Positions 54,977 to 64,000 of a stretch of 64,000 bases of DNA are shown one piece after another (position 1 is the first letter of the stretch; each line of letters begins with the position of its first letter). The DNA comes from Schizochytrium sp. TIO01 (lineage: Eukaryota > Sar > Bigyra > Thraustochytrida > Thraustochytriidae): contig SMSO01000014.1 in NCBI GenBank assembly GCA_004764695.1, positions 6,438,029-6,502,028 on the forward strand. The letters are read 5' to 3'. The position numbers were made by a program, and so were the translations under genes. A model generated the notes under the pieces. The model saw nothing but the letters and a program-made list of their open reading frames with translations. It was not told the origin of the DNA and did not search any database.

Positions 54977-57050
54977 TTTTGGGGGTATGTGCTCGCAGGC
55001 CCGCACGCTCGCCTTGGTTGGGTATATGCTTGATGGGTGCTTTGCTTGTTGATTCTGGGCGCTTTAGGGTCCCAGCAAGTCCTTCTGGGACGACGAGCTC
55101 CGAAAGATCTTGAAACTCTAAGCTCGCGTGTATTTAGAAAAATTGCTCAAGAATGCAAAAGCAAAAGAGAGTCCGATTGCCCTCCGCGTTGGATCTAGAC
55201 AAAATCCCGTGGCGCAGCGTAGAGTAATCCTATTCTGGTGAGTCTCGCTTCCTATTTTGACAAGGGCCTCTGCTTTCGATTCTGGCAGTCTGACTGCAGA
55301 CCTCCAAGAAGAATCAAATCAACAATACGACGGTGAAGCTCGCAACGTCGGCTTCGACGACGCAGCAGCGAGAAGTGCAGTGCAGCCGCGCGAAGAACTC
55401 GCCAACTCCACCTCACGCCTCGCGCAGTGCTTGACTTGGCTTCGTACTTTGCGTGGTTTGATGAAGTACCCGACTTTCCCTTACCTCCTGAGCCCACAGA
55501 GTGTTCCCTCTACCACCCACTGATATGAGCTTTATGAAAAATCAATATATCTCCTACTATTTAATTTCAGTGGTATATGAGAGGGCTCCCACTGGAAGGC
55601 ATTGTCTCTTAGAGGGCAACGTCCGGTGCAGACCTGGCACACTGACTAGCTGCAAATACTTTAAACCTATAGTAATATTTTTTCTTGGCCTTTCTCTCTA
55701 AGAACTGGTAACGGTAAAGTGAACGTCATTGTTGAAAATGAAAAGAGAAAGCAAAGCAGGGAAAAACAGTTTCGATTGAACAAAGAGATAGATATTCACA
55801 TAATGTCCATTGGGGGTTCAAGAACTGGAGAAGAAGACGGACTCTCTGAATTTCAGGGCTCATGAACCTTCAAACAGAATTTCGGGGCCCTGCACTGTAC
55901 TGTCTTGTTTGCTGCTCTTTGCTTCCAGGCTCTTATTATTGGACAGTGTTCGTTCTACCATGACATGTTCTCTTCTCTATTAGGTGGGTTAAAAGAAACA
56001 GTCATTTTCTCACCCCCTTTTGTTAGTACTACCATAGTATAAAATATAGGCCTCCCTCTCTCTATGTAGATACACATATGGATTACTTATTTTTAATTAA
56101 AAAAATAGATAAATAGAATATTAATTGTATTATGATTTCCATTTCGATTTTTATTTTCTGATTATAGGAAAAACTTGCATTCTTTTCTCTTTTTTAACAA
56201 TTAAATAAGAACAGAAAGAAGAACTCGACGCCACAACAGTCAACGGAGAGCGAAAAGAAGTGCGAAGTTGAGTGTACGAGAGGACCTTCGAACTTCAATA
56301 ATATCTCAACTAGGGCAGCTATGGAAACCAACGCGCGAAAGCTTTGGACGTGTCAGTCTCTCTTTCTCTGCGTCTGCTTTTCTGTTTGGGGAGTTGGATC
56401 GTCTCTGCTCAAGAAAAGAAAAAGTGTTCAGGCAGATGGGTCTGAGGAGAAATAAATGTAATTTCTCCTTTAAAGAGTCTGTAGGTTGAAGTTCCACATA
56501 TTTATCGTCTGTGTGGCCCTCTCTATGTTGATATAAAATCAGTTTTTCTCCACCCGGGAAAATGCTTTCAAATCTCTTTAAACCTCAATCTGGATCTAGT
56601 GTATTATAGATACGGCAATTTTGTAGTAACGGAAAATATATACCCTTCTTATTTTACCGAGGGGATGAATAGGAGTCTTAAAGCGACCTTAGCTTTGCAC
56701 TATGCAGTGACAAAGACCTAGAAGTTGATATGATATATAGATGCATAACATGGTATGTATGTAATCAGATCTATGTGAATGAATTGATCGCGTGATAGTT
56801 TGATGCGGATTTTGCGTAGGCACTAACCTAAGTCCCTCTTGCTTCTCAGTATAAGAAGCTGATGATGATAATGGATTGGGGCTCGAAGAATCTCAAGACA
56901 GCACTATTTCGAGTTGGTATTTGGGGGGGGAACCTGATTCACCAATCGATATTTATTTTTTCATTCATTTCAGAGACGGCAAGTTTTAGCGTAAAGATTA
57001 TCTATGGGCTAGTTATAATGGCACGGGCGTGATGCACATCTGCGTTCACC
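54977..57050. other. Intergenic region upstream of the repeat-protein gene
   Basis: 5' region of the repeat-protein gene. A moderately GC-rich patch at 55250-55500 is open on both strands (plus: AFDSGSLTADLQEESNQQY; minus: Gly/Lys/Ser-rich), but neither reading has a good start or a known family. 55.7-57.0 kb is AT-rich. Confidence 0.35.
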
Positions 57051-58150
57051 GCGGTGTATTTTCAACTGAGGCACCGCCGAGAACCTTTGGCGATTGCCTT
57101 GACCAGGCATTTACAGTTCATTCGCATGCTAGCTGCTAACCTGCTGTCGAGGATGTGGAGCGACCGCCCTTCGTTTCTTTGCTGCGATGGCGTTTCAGGA
57201 GTTTCAGAGATCGGATACGTAGCCCCAATGTCACGAATAACCGCGACGCCCAAGATGGCGCCCCACAAAATGCTCTTCGGCCTGAACCAATTTTCTTTTT
57301 CCGCCTTGAGCCTCGAGCTCCTTCGATACTACCTCAGGCTATCATACAAGCAAGAGGCACTACCCACTCGGGACCCGAGTCCCAAAGGCGCTTTGGGTGA
57401 ACGGGTTTCCTAGCCAAAGCCCTGGAAAAGGTCAATCAGGAAACACCGGCCAAGTCTCAGGTCTCAACGACGGCCGTGGGGCACGCCGCGGCGGCACGCC
57501 CATACATGCATATCTGCGTGGAAACACAGATTACGAGGCACGTGCGAGCTCTCAAAGGCCCTGGCCCGCAGACGGCAAGTCTGCGTGGCGATTTGTTTGC
57601 GAGTTTCTTCGGGACAAGGGCAGGCCAGCGCAGAGAGAATCACGGGCGCGTCGAGGATCGCAATGGCCGCGTGCAGCGCAGAGATCGGCCTCGCGCTTGA
57701 TGAGCCGACTCCACACGTTCTGTTATTTACTATTTCGTGGCTACCCAAAGCGGAGAATTGGGGAGCCACATTGGTATTTGGGGATAGGGGTGATTAGCAC
57801 TTCGCTAGGGCGACAAAGAATCGCTCACACTCATCGATGTTAGTGGAATGGCGAGAGGGCAAATGCCGAGGAGACGATTGCACCCAAGCAAGCAATTACC
57901 CATCTGCCGAAGGCTCCGTTGCATCGCTTGGCGCGGCGAGCTTTCCTTCTCTGTGGCAAAACTGAAGGTTGAACCAGAGACCCCGGGGGGCTGGGTGCCT
58001 GCTCGCTTGCAGAGAGCCGCCACTCTTTGGGCCGTCACGGAGAACGATCGCCGCGGCGCGAACTCGCTGCGTTGCCGACTTCTGAGAGGCTGCATATCAA
58101 CCTCGCGAATTGGCCGATACCGTGTGCATTCAATTCGGCGCGTCTGGGAG
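57050..58150 (-). other. GC-rich island with possible membrane-protein exons
   Basis: About 1.1 kb of GC-rich DNA. Minus-strand readings include hydrophobic stretches in different frames: FGRWVIACLGAIVSSAFAL (near 57900-57850), ISALHAAIAILDAPVILSAL (near 57690-57630) and WGAILGVAVIRDIGATYPIS (near 57268-57210). This looks like a polytopic membrane protein cut by short introns or frameshifts, but a plus-strand frame of 148 codons (57397-57843) also exists, so strand is unsettled. It lies just upstream of the sulfatase gene. Confidence 0.25.
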
Positions 58151-58253
58151 TAACTTACTGAAAATTCAGAAAGCCGAACCTGTCAGCGGCAACTCCGACC
58201 GGGGCAAAAGCAGATCGAGCGGTGCCAGGGGAGCTCAAAACTGAGGTTTTGAT

Positions 58254-61233
58254 ATGCAGTATTGTAGAATAGAGGCTACGGAAATAACGAGATCTCCGAG
58301 CTCAGCCGCTGCAATGATGAATCGTAGCAATGGATGCTCTCGCCGAAAACAGCTGAGACAAATGAACATCAGGAACTCAGGACTGGGGTTCAGGATAAAG
58401 CATATCCCTGAACTTGTAGCACTAGCTCTCCTCAGCTTTCTGGCACATGCACAATGCTCTTGTGGAGCAGATCCACTGAATACTCTGCTGATCCTGATTG
58501 ATGATATGCGCACGGAAGTGGGCTCGTATGGGTCGAGCGATGTGAAAACGCCGAACCTAGACGCATTCGCGAAAGATGCTGTGAGCTTTGATAGAGTCTA
58601 CGCTCAGCAGGCACTTTGTGGTCCCTCACGGTTGTCCATGCTTACTGGGAGGAAGCACAAACTCTTTGAGATATTATCAACACTTGGATAAGGACACAGA
58701 GCTCGAGCACCTCACGGAGCACAGTAACTTCCCGACCTACTTTGGAGAAAACGGGTACACTACCATTGGCACGAGCAAAATCGCTCACTTTATCACAAAT
58801 AACAATGAAATTTTTGAAAAATATCGGCAGCAGCCCCCTGAGTATGACGCTGAGAGCTGCGGAGACGACGCAGTGTGCCCAGTGACGCTAGAGTCTGATA
58901 CAACAGACTACCATGCTGTAGAATTTGCAATCGACAGAATAGAGACAGCCTACAAGAAAAACTGGCAATGGTTTATGGTGCTAGGTATACGGAGGCCCCA
59001 TCTAAGCTTTCGGGCACCACAGAGTGTCTTCGAAACTTTCGACGAGTCGAAGATCTCCGTTGTTGATTCTGATCTCCGCTCTGTTCCTGAGAGTGCCCCG
59101 TGGCAAGCTCATGCTTTACTTTGCTCTGATCTTCAGAGCTCTACCGAAGTCTCAAACACCGGATTCATCGATGAAAATCGTGCGATTCTTGAAAATGACG
59201 TTGCACGGAAACTCCGCATGGGTTATTTCGCTTCTGTGCAGTGGGTCGATGAGCTCATTGGCCGTGTCTTATCGGTTGTTGACCTCAATACTACTCTTGT
59301 TGTAATCACCTCAGACCATGGTTGGAGTCTCGGCGAACATGGAGCTTGGTGTAAAAGCTCTCTTTATGATATTGCCTTACGTGTTCCATTCATGATTAGA
59401 GATCCTTACTCTTCCAGGACGCCTGGTTCACGTGACACCACCATCCTTAACCATCTAGACCTTTTCCCTACATTAGCAGAGCTTGCTGGTATCCCTGTCA
59501 CGAAGGATAACATGGAAGATTATGAACTCGAAGGAACTAGTTTTGCAAATCTCATGAGACCTAACGCCATTACATCAGATGCGGTCTCTGAGGTGATTGA
59601 ACAATTCGATACTCGTAGCGGTAGAGACTGGTCATATCCATCCGAATCCGCAATTTCTACACAACCGCTTTGTGCAGATGCATCGCAACTTAGTGCGCTT
59701 GGTATTACTGAGCAAGATGCCGGTATTGCACCTTGTCGTATCTGCATCTGGAAGAAAAGCGGCAAAGAAGTAGGTTGTGGCAAATGTTCTGGCCAGGAAA
59801 CCAAATGCGACATCAAGTTGAGAGATATTCTTTATATGGGATTCACAATTCGTGTCAAAGGTTATCGATACACAGAATGGCGATTGTTTGATAATGAGCT
59901 TCTTGTCGGTGATTGGACAAGCTCAGGTTTAGGCGCAACTGAGCTGTACGCCCATGATGACTCTGATGGAGGAGAGCTTGGACCAGAAACTGAAAATTTG
60001 GCGTCCACATCTCCTACCAAGTATGCTAGTAAAATTGAAGAACTTTCTGTACAACTTCGCGCAGGATTCTTGCGGTGCGATGACTCTAAATCCATTTATG
60101 GAGCCATGGGGGCTAATTCCTCAATCTCACTTTCCGCTGATGATGCTACTTCGTGTAGTCAGATTGGAGATCACTGTCTCTTTATTGATGACACGTGTCA
60201 TAGTCGAAGCTTTTGTGATTTTTCTGGTTCGAACGCAGAACAGCTTTGCCTCGAACGTGCCAATGATGGTGACCAGGCATGCGAATGGGATTCGAATGGC
60301 AACAAGTGCCTCATTGCCACAGCCTATCGCAGTCGTAGCATCATTCTCCCCACTCAGACACCTACCATGGCACCAACCAACGTTCCGACTCTAAAACCAA
60401 CGCAATCTCCAACAGAACATCCAACTAAACAACCAACAAAGACCCCGACCACCCCAATTCCCACGGCTAGTCCAACTCGTCGGCCTACATATGGCCCAAC
60501 TGAGTACACTAGTTTTTGCAACATGGTTCATCTTACATCCTGGTGGCAGGAGCAAGAAGACAGCGAAACTTGCATCTCCAATCAGATCAGCAACACCGAT
60601 GCTGCATCTGAACTGGAAGAGCTCTGTGCAGCAGAAAGTCCCGATCTTGAGTCAGACCCCCCGCCTTCCAATATAAAGAAGTACTGGCGTTGGAAGAAAA
60701 AGTATGGCCGCAATTGTCTTGCTATTGATGGTTGCCAGTACCATGAGCCCTTACAAAAATGTGTCATGAATACTTGCTATAACCGTAATGATGGAACATG
60801 CAATATCCAAGACACGGGTGGGCGATGTGTCTGGTACAAGCGCTCAGACCGTGTACGCGGAGGTGACGGCAACTTCCGTTTGGGCTGCTATATGAATCCA
60901 TGTCTTCTTACTTATTCGCTTGGATCCTTGGCTGAGTGTTCCAGCTCTTCTGACAAGTTGTTCACTTGCACCGAGTGTGAACGTTATGGCACCTGCCAAA
61001 TCCAGGATACCTTCGAGACTTCCTCAGAGTGTAGGCCGTGTACTAATTCTGCAGGATGTTATGCTGACAATGACACTGCGCAGGATTGCTTTGCTGCTCT
61101 TGACGATCCAGCCAGTTGTGGCTGGCGTAAACGAAAAGGAACCTATTGGGCATGTAACAAATGCGAGTTAAAGAGCTGTCCAAATGCAAATAATGTTCTG
61201 CCGAATGTTTCGAATTGTGACACCTCGACTTAG
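58254..61233 (+). CDS. Iduronate-2-sulfatase-like sulfatase with Cys-rich tail; reading frame broken near 58656
   Basis: A sulfate-ester hydrolase of the iduronate-2-sulfatase group. The ATG at 58254 (or 58317/58362) leads to a signal sequence or anchor (LVALALLSFLAHAQ). The metal-binding start LLILIDDMR and the formylglycine site CGPSR (Cys122) with LSMLTGRK follow in the first frame, which then stops at 58691. From 58657 a second frame continues the domain (RYYQHLDKD, FPTYFGENGYTT, TSDHGWSLGEHGAW, HLDLFPTLAELAGIP) to 61233. The family has PDTT after TGRK, so about five bases seem to be missing after 58656. A 40-base GT-AG intron (58631-58670) would also restore the frame, but it removes the conserved LSMLTGR. 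After the catalytic domain comes a Thr-Pro-rich linker (60349-60510) and a tail with many C-x(n)-C modules. Likely secreted or lysosomal. Confidence 0.85.
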
Positions 61234-62016
61234 GTGCGTTATGATGTTATCTAGGTAGTGTGGAACTACCTGTCTTCGGTATGCAGTTTCATCTTTTGCA
61301 AAATTTGAGCAAAATTTGATCTTTTTTCTTTTAATACTTAAGAGCCAATCGATATTCTTCCAATACATTCTTAGCCTGAAGAAATGTTTCTCCTCTCTAG
61401 ATACATTTTGTCAATTGCAATTTTCTGTATTGAATACCTACTCAGACAATTACTTACTCTTACGACCCACGTTGCGAAATTTAATTTTTCTATTAGCAAT
61501 GGTACCAGATATATTCTTTATTATTAGAATTTGAAAATAATATCGTACGTACTTATTTGCTATCTGTCCATCAAATAAGACTCCAAAATCTTGTCACCTG
61601 ACCATGAAAGTATGATTCGTCTACTCATGTAATAAACGCGTACCTCTTAAATCGCTGAATGTAAGCTTACTTTTAGCGACGGTAAACAAAAAAAAGTGAA
61701 AATAAAAAGGAATAAACCAAACTAACTTGCAGTCAAATCAAAGATCAAACCAGACTCTTTAAAAGGCCGCGACCAGGGCCGCAACGCTCTCAGTCGCTGA
61801 GGACCGCTACGGCTCCGCACGGAGGGCCTGGCAGGCGTTGTCCAGAGGCTGCCTGTCAGGACTTAGAGCTCGTTTTTTTTTCCTTCGTGCGTGAAGCATC
61901 GTGAATTGGGCTAACGACAAAAACACTGGGGCTCCTATCAAACGCTCTATCTCCTTGCATCTGCGATACAGACACCAGATTCTGAGAGTGCACAAACACG
62001 AGTAGCCTCCCCCCCC
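61234..62016. other. Spacer between sulfatase and phosphotransferase genes
   Basis: An AT-rich spacer of 783 bases, GC-richer after 61750, probably holding the sulfatase 3' UTR and the promoter of the next gene. No supported gene. Confidence 0.5.
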
Positions 62017-64000
62017 ATGAACTCGCACAATCATAATCCATCGGTGGCAAGCCGCTTTGATGCCTTGTGTCGGAATGTGCTTAAGGGCGTGGAAAAGATC
62101 TTGCTAGACTCCGTCAATGGCCTTCGCCCCGGACAGAATAAGGGGTGGTGCATTGCACTACTTGTTATTCAGTCAGCCCTTGTCATTGTGACATGTTTGT
62201 ATTGGCTTGTATCATTGTCACGGGGAACAGGTTTTTCGCCGAATAGTTTTGGCTGTGAGGGATCTAGTGACAACTTGGCGAAGCAAGCTTTCCCTGAGCT
62301 TGGTTGCACCCCGCCAATAGATGTCGTCTATACGTGGGTCAATGGGTCTGATCCCGTGTGGCAGAGTAAACTCGACTATTATAAGGAGCTAGCAAAGGAA
62401 AAGGAGCTTGCTGCCGCAGCTGCAAGCATGACCAGCTCAAATGAAAGTAGCTCAATTGGAGATTCAGAAGAGACTGAACCAGGTTCCTTAAAGGACCTGT
62501 ATCAACAAATTGATGACCTCGAGAAAGACCTGAAGCATTTTCAAAATCTGCATGAGGAAATTACGGCAGGCCAATCTCCCGAAATCAACTCCAGCACAGA
62601 TATGGCTAGTGGGGAAAGGCGAAGGTTATATGACTACGAATATCGTGACCCGTACGAGGACCATGATCATGGTAGAGAACGTGATATGGCAAGCCATCAC
62701 AAGCACCAGGAGTCAGTGGATGACTATCTGCAAGCTAATTTGGCATACGACGAGATCTTACAGCAGGAATATATAAAACAAACTGCGAAAGCAAAGGAGG
62801 GCGCATCAGATGGGGCAGCGCAGACTGGCGTGCCTGACGATGAGGAAGAGGCAGAAGGTGCTGGATTTACAAATGTAGAATGGGCATCTACTGCAAATCG
62901 CTTTCGCGATAATGAGGAGCTCAGGTTTTCCCTTCGCTCACTCGATAAATATGCTCCATGGGTTCGACACATTTATATCGTGACAGATAATCAAGTCCCA
63001 TCCTGGCTTGATTTGAGCCACCCTCGTTTAACAGTAGTCCCTCACACAGACATTTTCCCCAATCGCTCGCATTTGCCAACCTTTAGTTCACCTGCTATTG
63101 AGTCGCATCTACACAGAATTCCGGGTCTTTCAAAGCAGTTTGTCTACTTCAATGACGATGTTATGCTTGGAGCACCAGTATGGCCCAGCGACTTTTATGA
63201 TCGTGCGCTTGGTCAACGTATCTTTCTTGCTTGGGGGCTTCCACAATGCCATGAAGGCTGTGTTGCTGCGTGGATTGGAGATGGCTTCTGCGACTCCGCA
63301 TGCAACGTTGAAGCTTGTGGCTTTGACGAAGGCGATTGCGCTGGAGAGAATTCTCGAATGCCGAATCATGGAGACGTAGAGCCAGACATGTTTGATTCAA
63401 TGAGCTCGAGTGATTTTGGACAAGACCGTTTCAATAGCTACCTGTTATCGCGTGAGGAATGCGTCGATGGCTGTCGTAAGGAGTATCTCTCTGACGGTTT
63501 TTGCGACCGAGAGTGTGCACACCCAGAGTGTGGCTGGGACGGTGTTGATTGCTTCAAAACAAATGGCCCTCCGTCTCGCGATATGCCATTTGTTATGGTA
63601 GATTCTATTGATCTCTCGCTAAATCACGTCGAACACTTAGAACTCCCCTTTGGTGTTCGTGCAGCCAGCATAGACTTATCTAACATAGAAGATGAGCCAA
63701 GACTCACAATCGAGTCTGCTCACACTGATTCGACTGGAATTGTTACCAAGGCAACTTTCCATCAACCCACAAAAACTCTAAATCTTGTCTTTGCTAATCC
63801 AGGTTCTACCCTTTTGCATCACCATGTATGGGGAGGCACGCCACTTGACGTTTATACTCATGGCGAAAACGTTTTAGAGTTTTTTTCAGAGGTCAGCTCC
63901 GACCAGTATGTGACTGGGGGCTGTTTGCCGAAACTAGGGTGCGAGCGGTTCGATACCTTGGAACTTGCCATGCAAGTCTGTCTTGCCCGTGGAGATCTTT
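62017..64000 (+). CDS. GNPTAB: GlcNAc-1-phosphotransferase alpha/beta-like (Stealth family) membrane protein, 3' partial
   Basis: The frame opens at ATG 62017 and runs to the window edge (661 codons). A single membrane helix at about 44-69 (CIALLVIQSALVIVTCLYW) makes it a type II membrane protein, Golgi in animals. Stealth region 1 is clear at 101-113 (IDVVYTWVNGSDP). After a low-complexity insert, Stealth region 2 starts near 295 (RFRDNEELRFSLRSL, YAPWVRHIYIVTDN) and includes the acidic FNDDVMLG. Two LNR/Notch Cys modules follow at about 411-443 (GDGFCDSACN) and 480-513 (SDGFCDRECA), placed as in animal GNPTAB. In animals the enzyme transfers GlcNAc-1-phosphate to mannose on lysosomal hydrolases; in other organisms Stealth proteins make phosphoglycans. 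The C-terminal half lies outside the window. Confidence 0.93.
   Translation, partial: MNSHNHNPSVASRFDALCRNVLKGVEKILLDSVNGLRPGQNKGWCIALLVIQSALVIVTCLYWLVSLSRGTGFSPNSFGCEGSSDNLAKQAFPELGCTPPIDVVYTWVNGSDPVWQSKLDYYKELAKEKELAAAAASMTSSNESSSIGDSEETEPGSLKDLYQQIDDLEKDLKHFQNLHEEITAGQSPEINSSTDMASGERRRLYDYEYRDPYEDHDHGRERDMASHHKHQESVDDYLQANLAYDEILQQEYIKQTAKAKEGASDGAAQTGVPDDEEEAEGAGFTNVEWASTANRFRDNEELRFSLRSLDKYAPWVRHIYIVTDNQVPSWLDLSHPRLTVVPHTDIFPNRSHLPTFSSPAIESHLHRIPGLSKQFVYFNDDVMLGAPVWPSDFYDRALGQRIFLAWGLPQCHEGCVAAWIGDGFCDSACNVEACGFDEGDCAGENSRMPNHGDVEPDMFDSMSSSDFGQDRFNSYLLSREECVDGCRKEYLSDGFCDRECAHPECGWDGVDCFKTNGPPSRDMPFVMVDSIDLSLNHVEHLELPFGVRAASIDLSNIEDEPRLTIESAHTDSTGIVTKATFHQPTKTLNLVFANPGSTLLHHHVWGGTPLDVYTHGENVLEFFSEVSSDQYVTGGCLPKLGCERFDTLELAMQVCLARGDL

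Noticed and set aside
58631-58670. A 40-base intron restoring the sulfatase frame
   Set aside because: It would delete LSMLTGR, which is conserved in sulfatases and intact in the DNA; a small deletion or sequence error fits better, though cDNA could overturn this.

Overview
The window is nuclear DNA of a protist, most likely a heterotrophic stramenopile of the thraustochytrid/labyrinthulomycete kind. This placement is an inference. It rests on large genes that read without introns, mitochondrial-type presequences, a Pro-Thr-Pro/Lys-Pro-Thr linker of the sort common in stramenopile secreted proteins, and a set of eukaryotic families: a USP20/33-type deubiquitinase, mitochondrial bS6, a single-chain mitochondrial carbamoyl-phosphate synthetase, a fungal-type acetylglutamate kinase/reductase fusion, and a GNPTAB/Stealth phosphotransferase.

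Layout, left to right. 1-1.0 kb: C-terminal part of an unidentified Ser-rich protein. 2.1-2.4 kb (minus): mitochondrial ribosomal protein S6. 4.1-5.7 kb: coiled-coil protein. 7.2-10.0 kb: ubiquitin hydrolase with two C-terminal DUSP domains. 10-21.8 kb: AT-rich DNA full of microsatellites, broken by GC-richer islands that look like short exons. 21.8-24.4 kb (plus) and 27.05-31.6 kb (minus): two tail-to-tail mitochondrial arginine-pathway genes, ArgB-ArgC fusion and CPS, separated by about 2.6 kb. 32-51.5 kb: a second microsatellite-rich tract with exon-like islands. 51.5-55.0 kb (minus): a 1150-residue protein made of 14 tandem repeats of about 73 residues in an alternating A/B pattern. 58.25-61.2 kb: an iduronate-2-sulfatase-like gene whose frame is broken just after the formylglycine motif. 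62.0 kb to the right edge: 5' part of a GlcNAc-1-phosphotransferase alpha/beta-like (Stealth) gene.

Two functional pairings stand out. N-acetylglutamate is the substrate of the ArgB-ArgC protein and the classical activator of mitochondrial CPS, so the convergent pair forms a small arginine/carbamoyl-phosphate module. The sulfatase is of a lysosomal type, and the neighbouring gene belongs to the family that tags lysosomal hydrolases in animals.

The main hidden signal is in the 'empty' tracts. Several GC-richer islands can be read as small multi-exon genes (93-183 residues) with short GT-AG introns (about 35-370 bases). In several of these the introns, not the exons, hold the microsatellites. 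Four such models keep phase across every junction; they are reported with low to moderate confidence because they rest on reading alone. The large, clearly identified genes show no introns, so the window may hold two kinds of gene structure. I recognised no rRNA, tRNA, transposase, reverse transcriptase, viral hallmark gene or CRISPR array.
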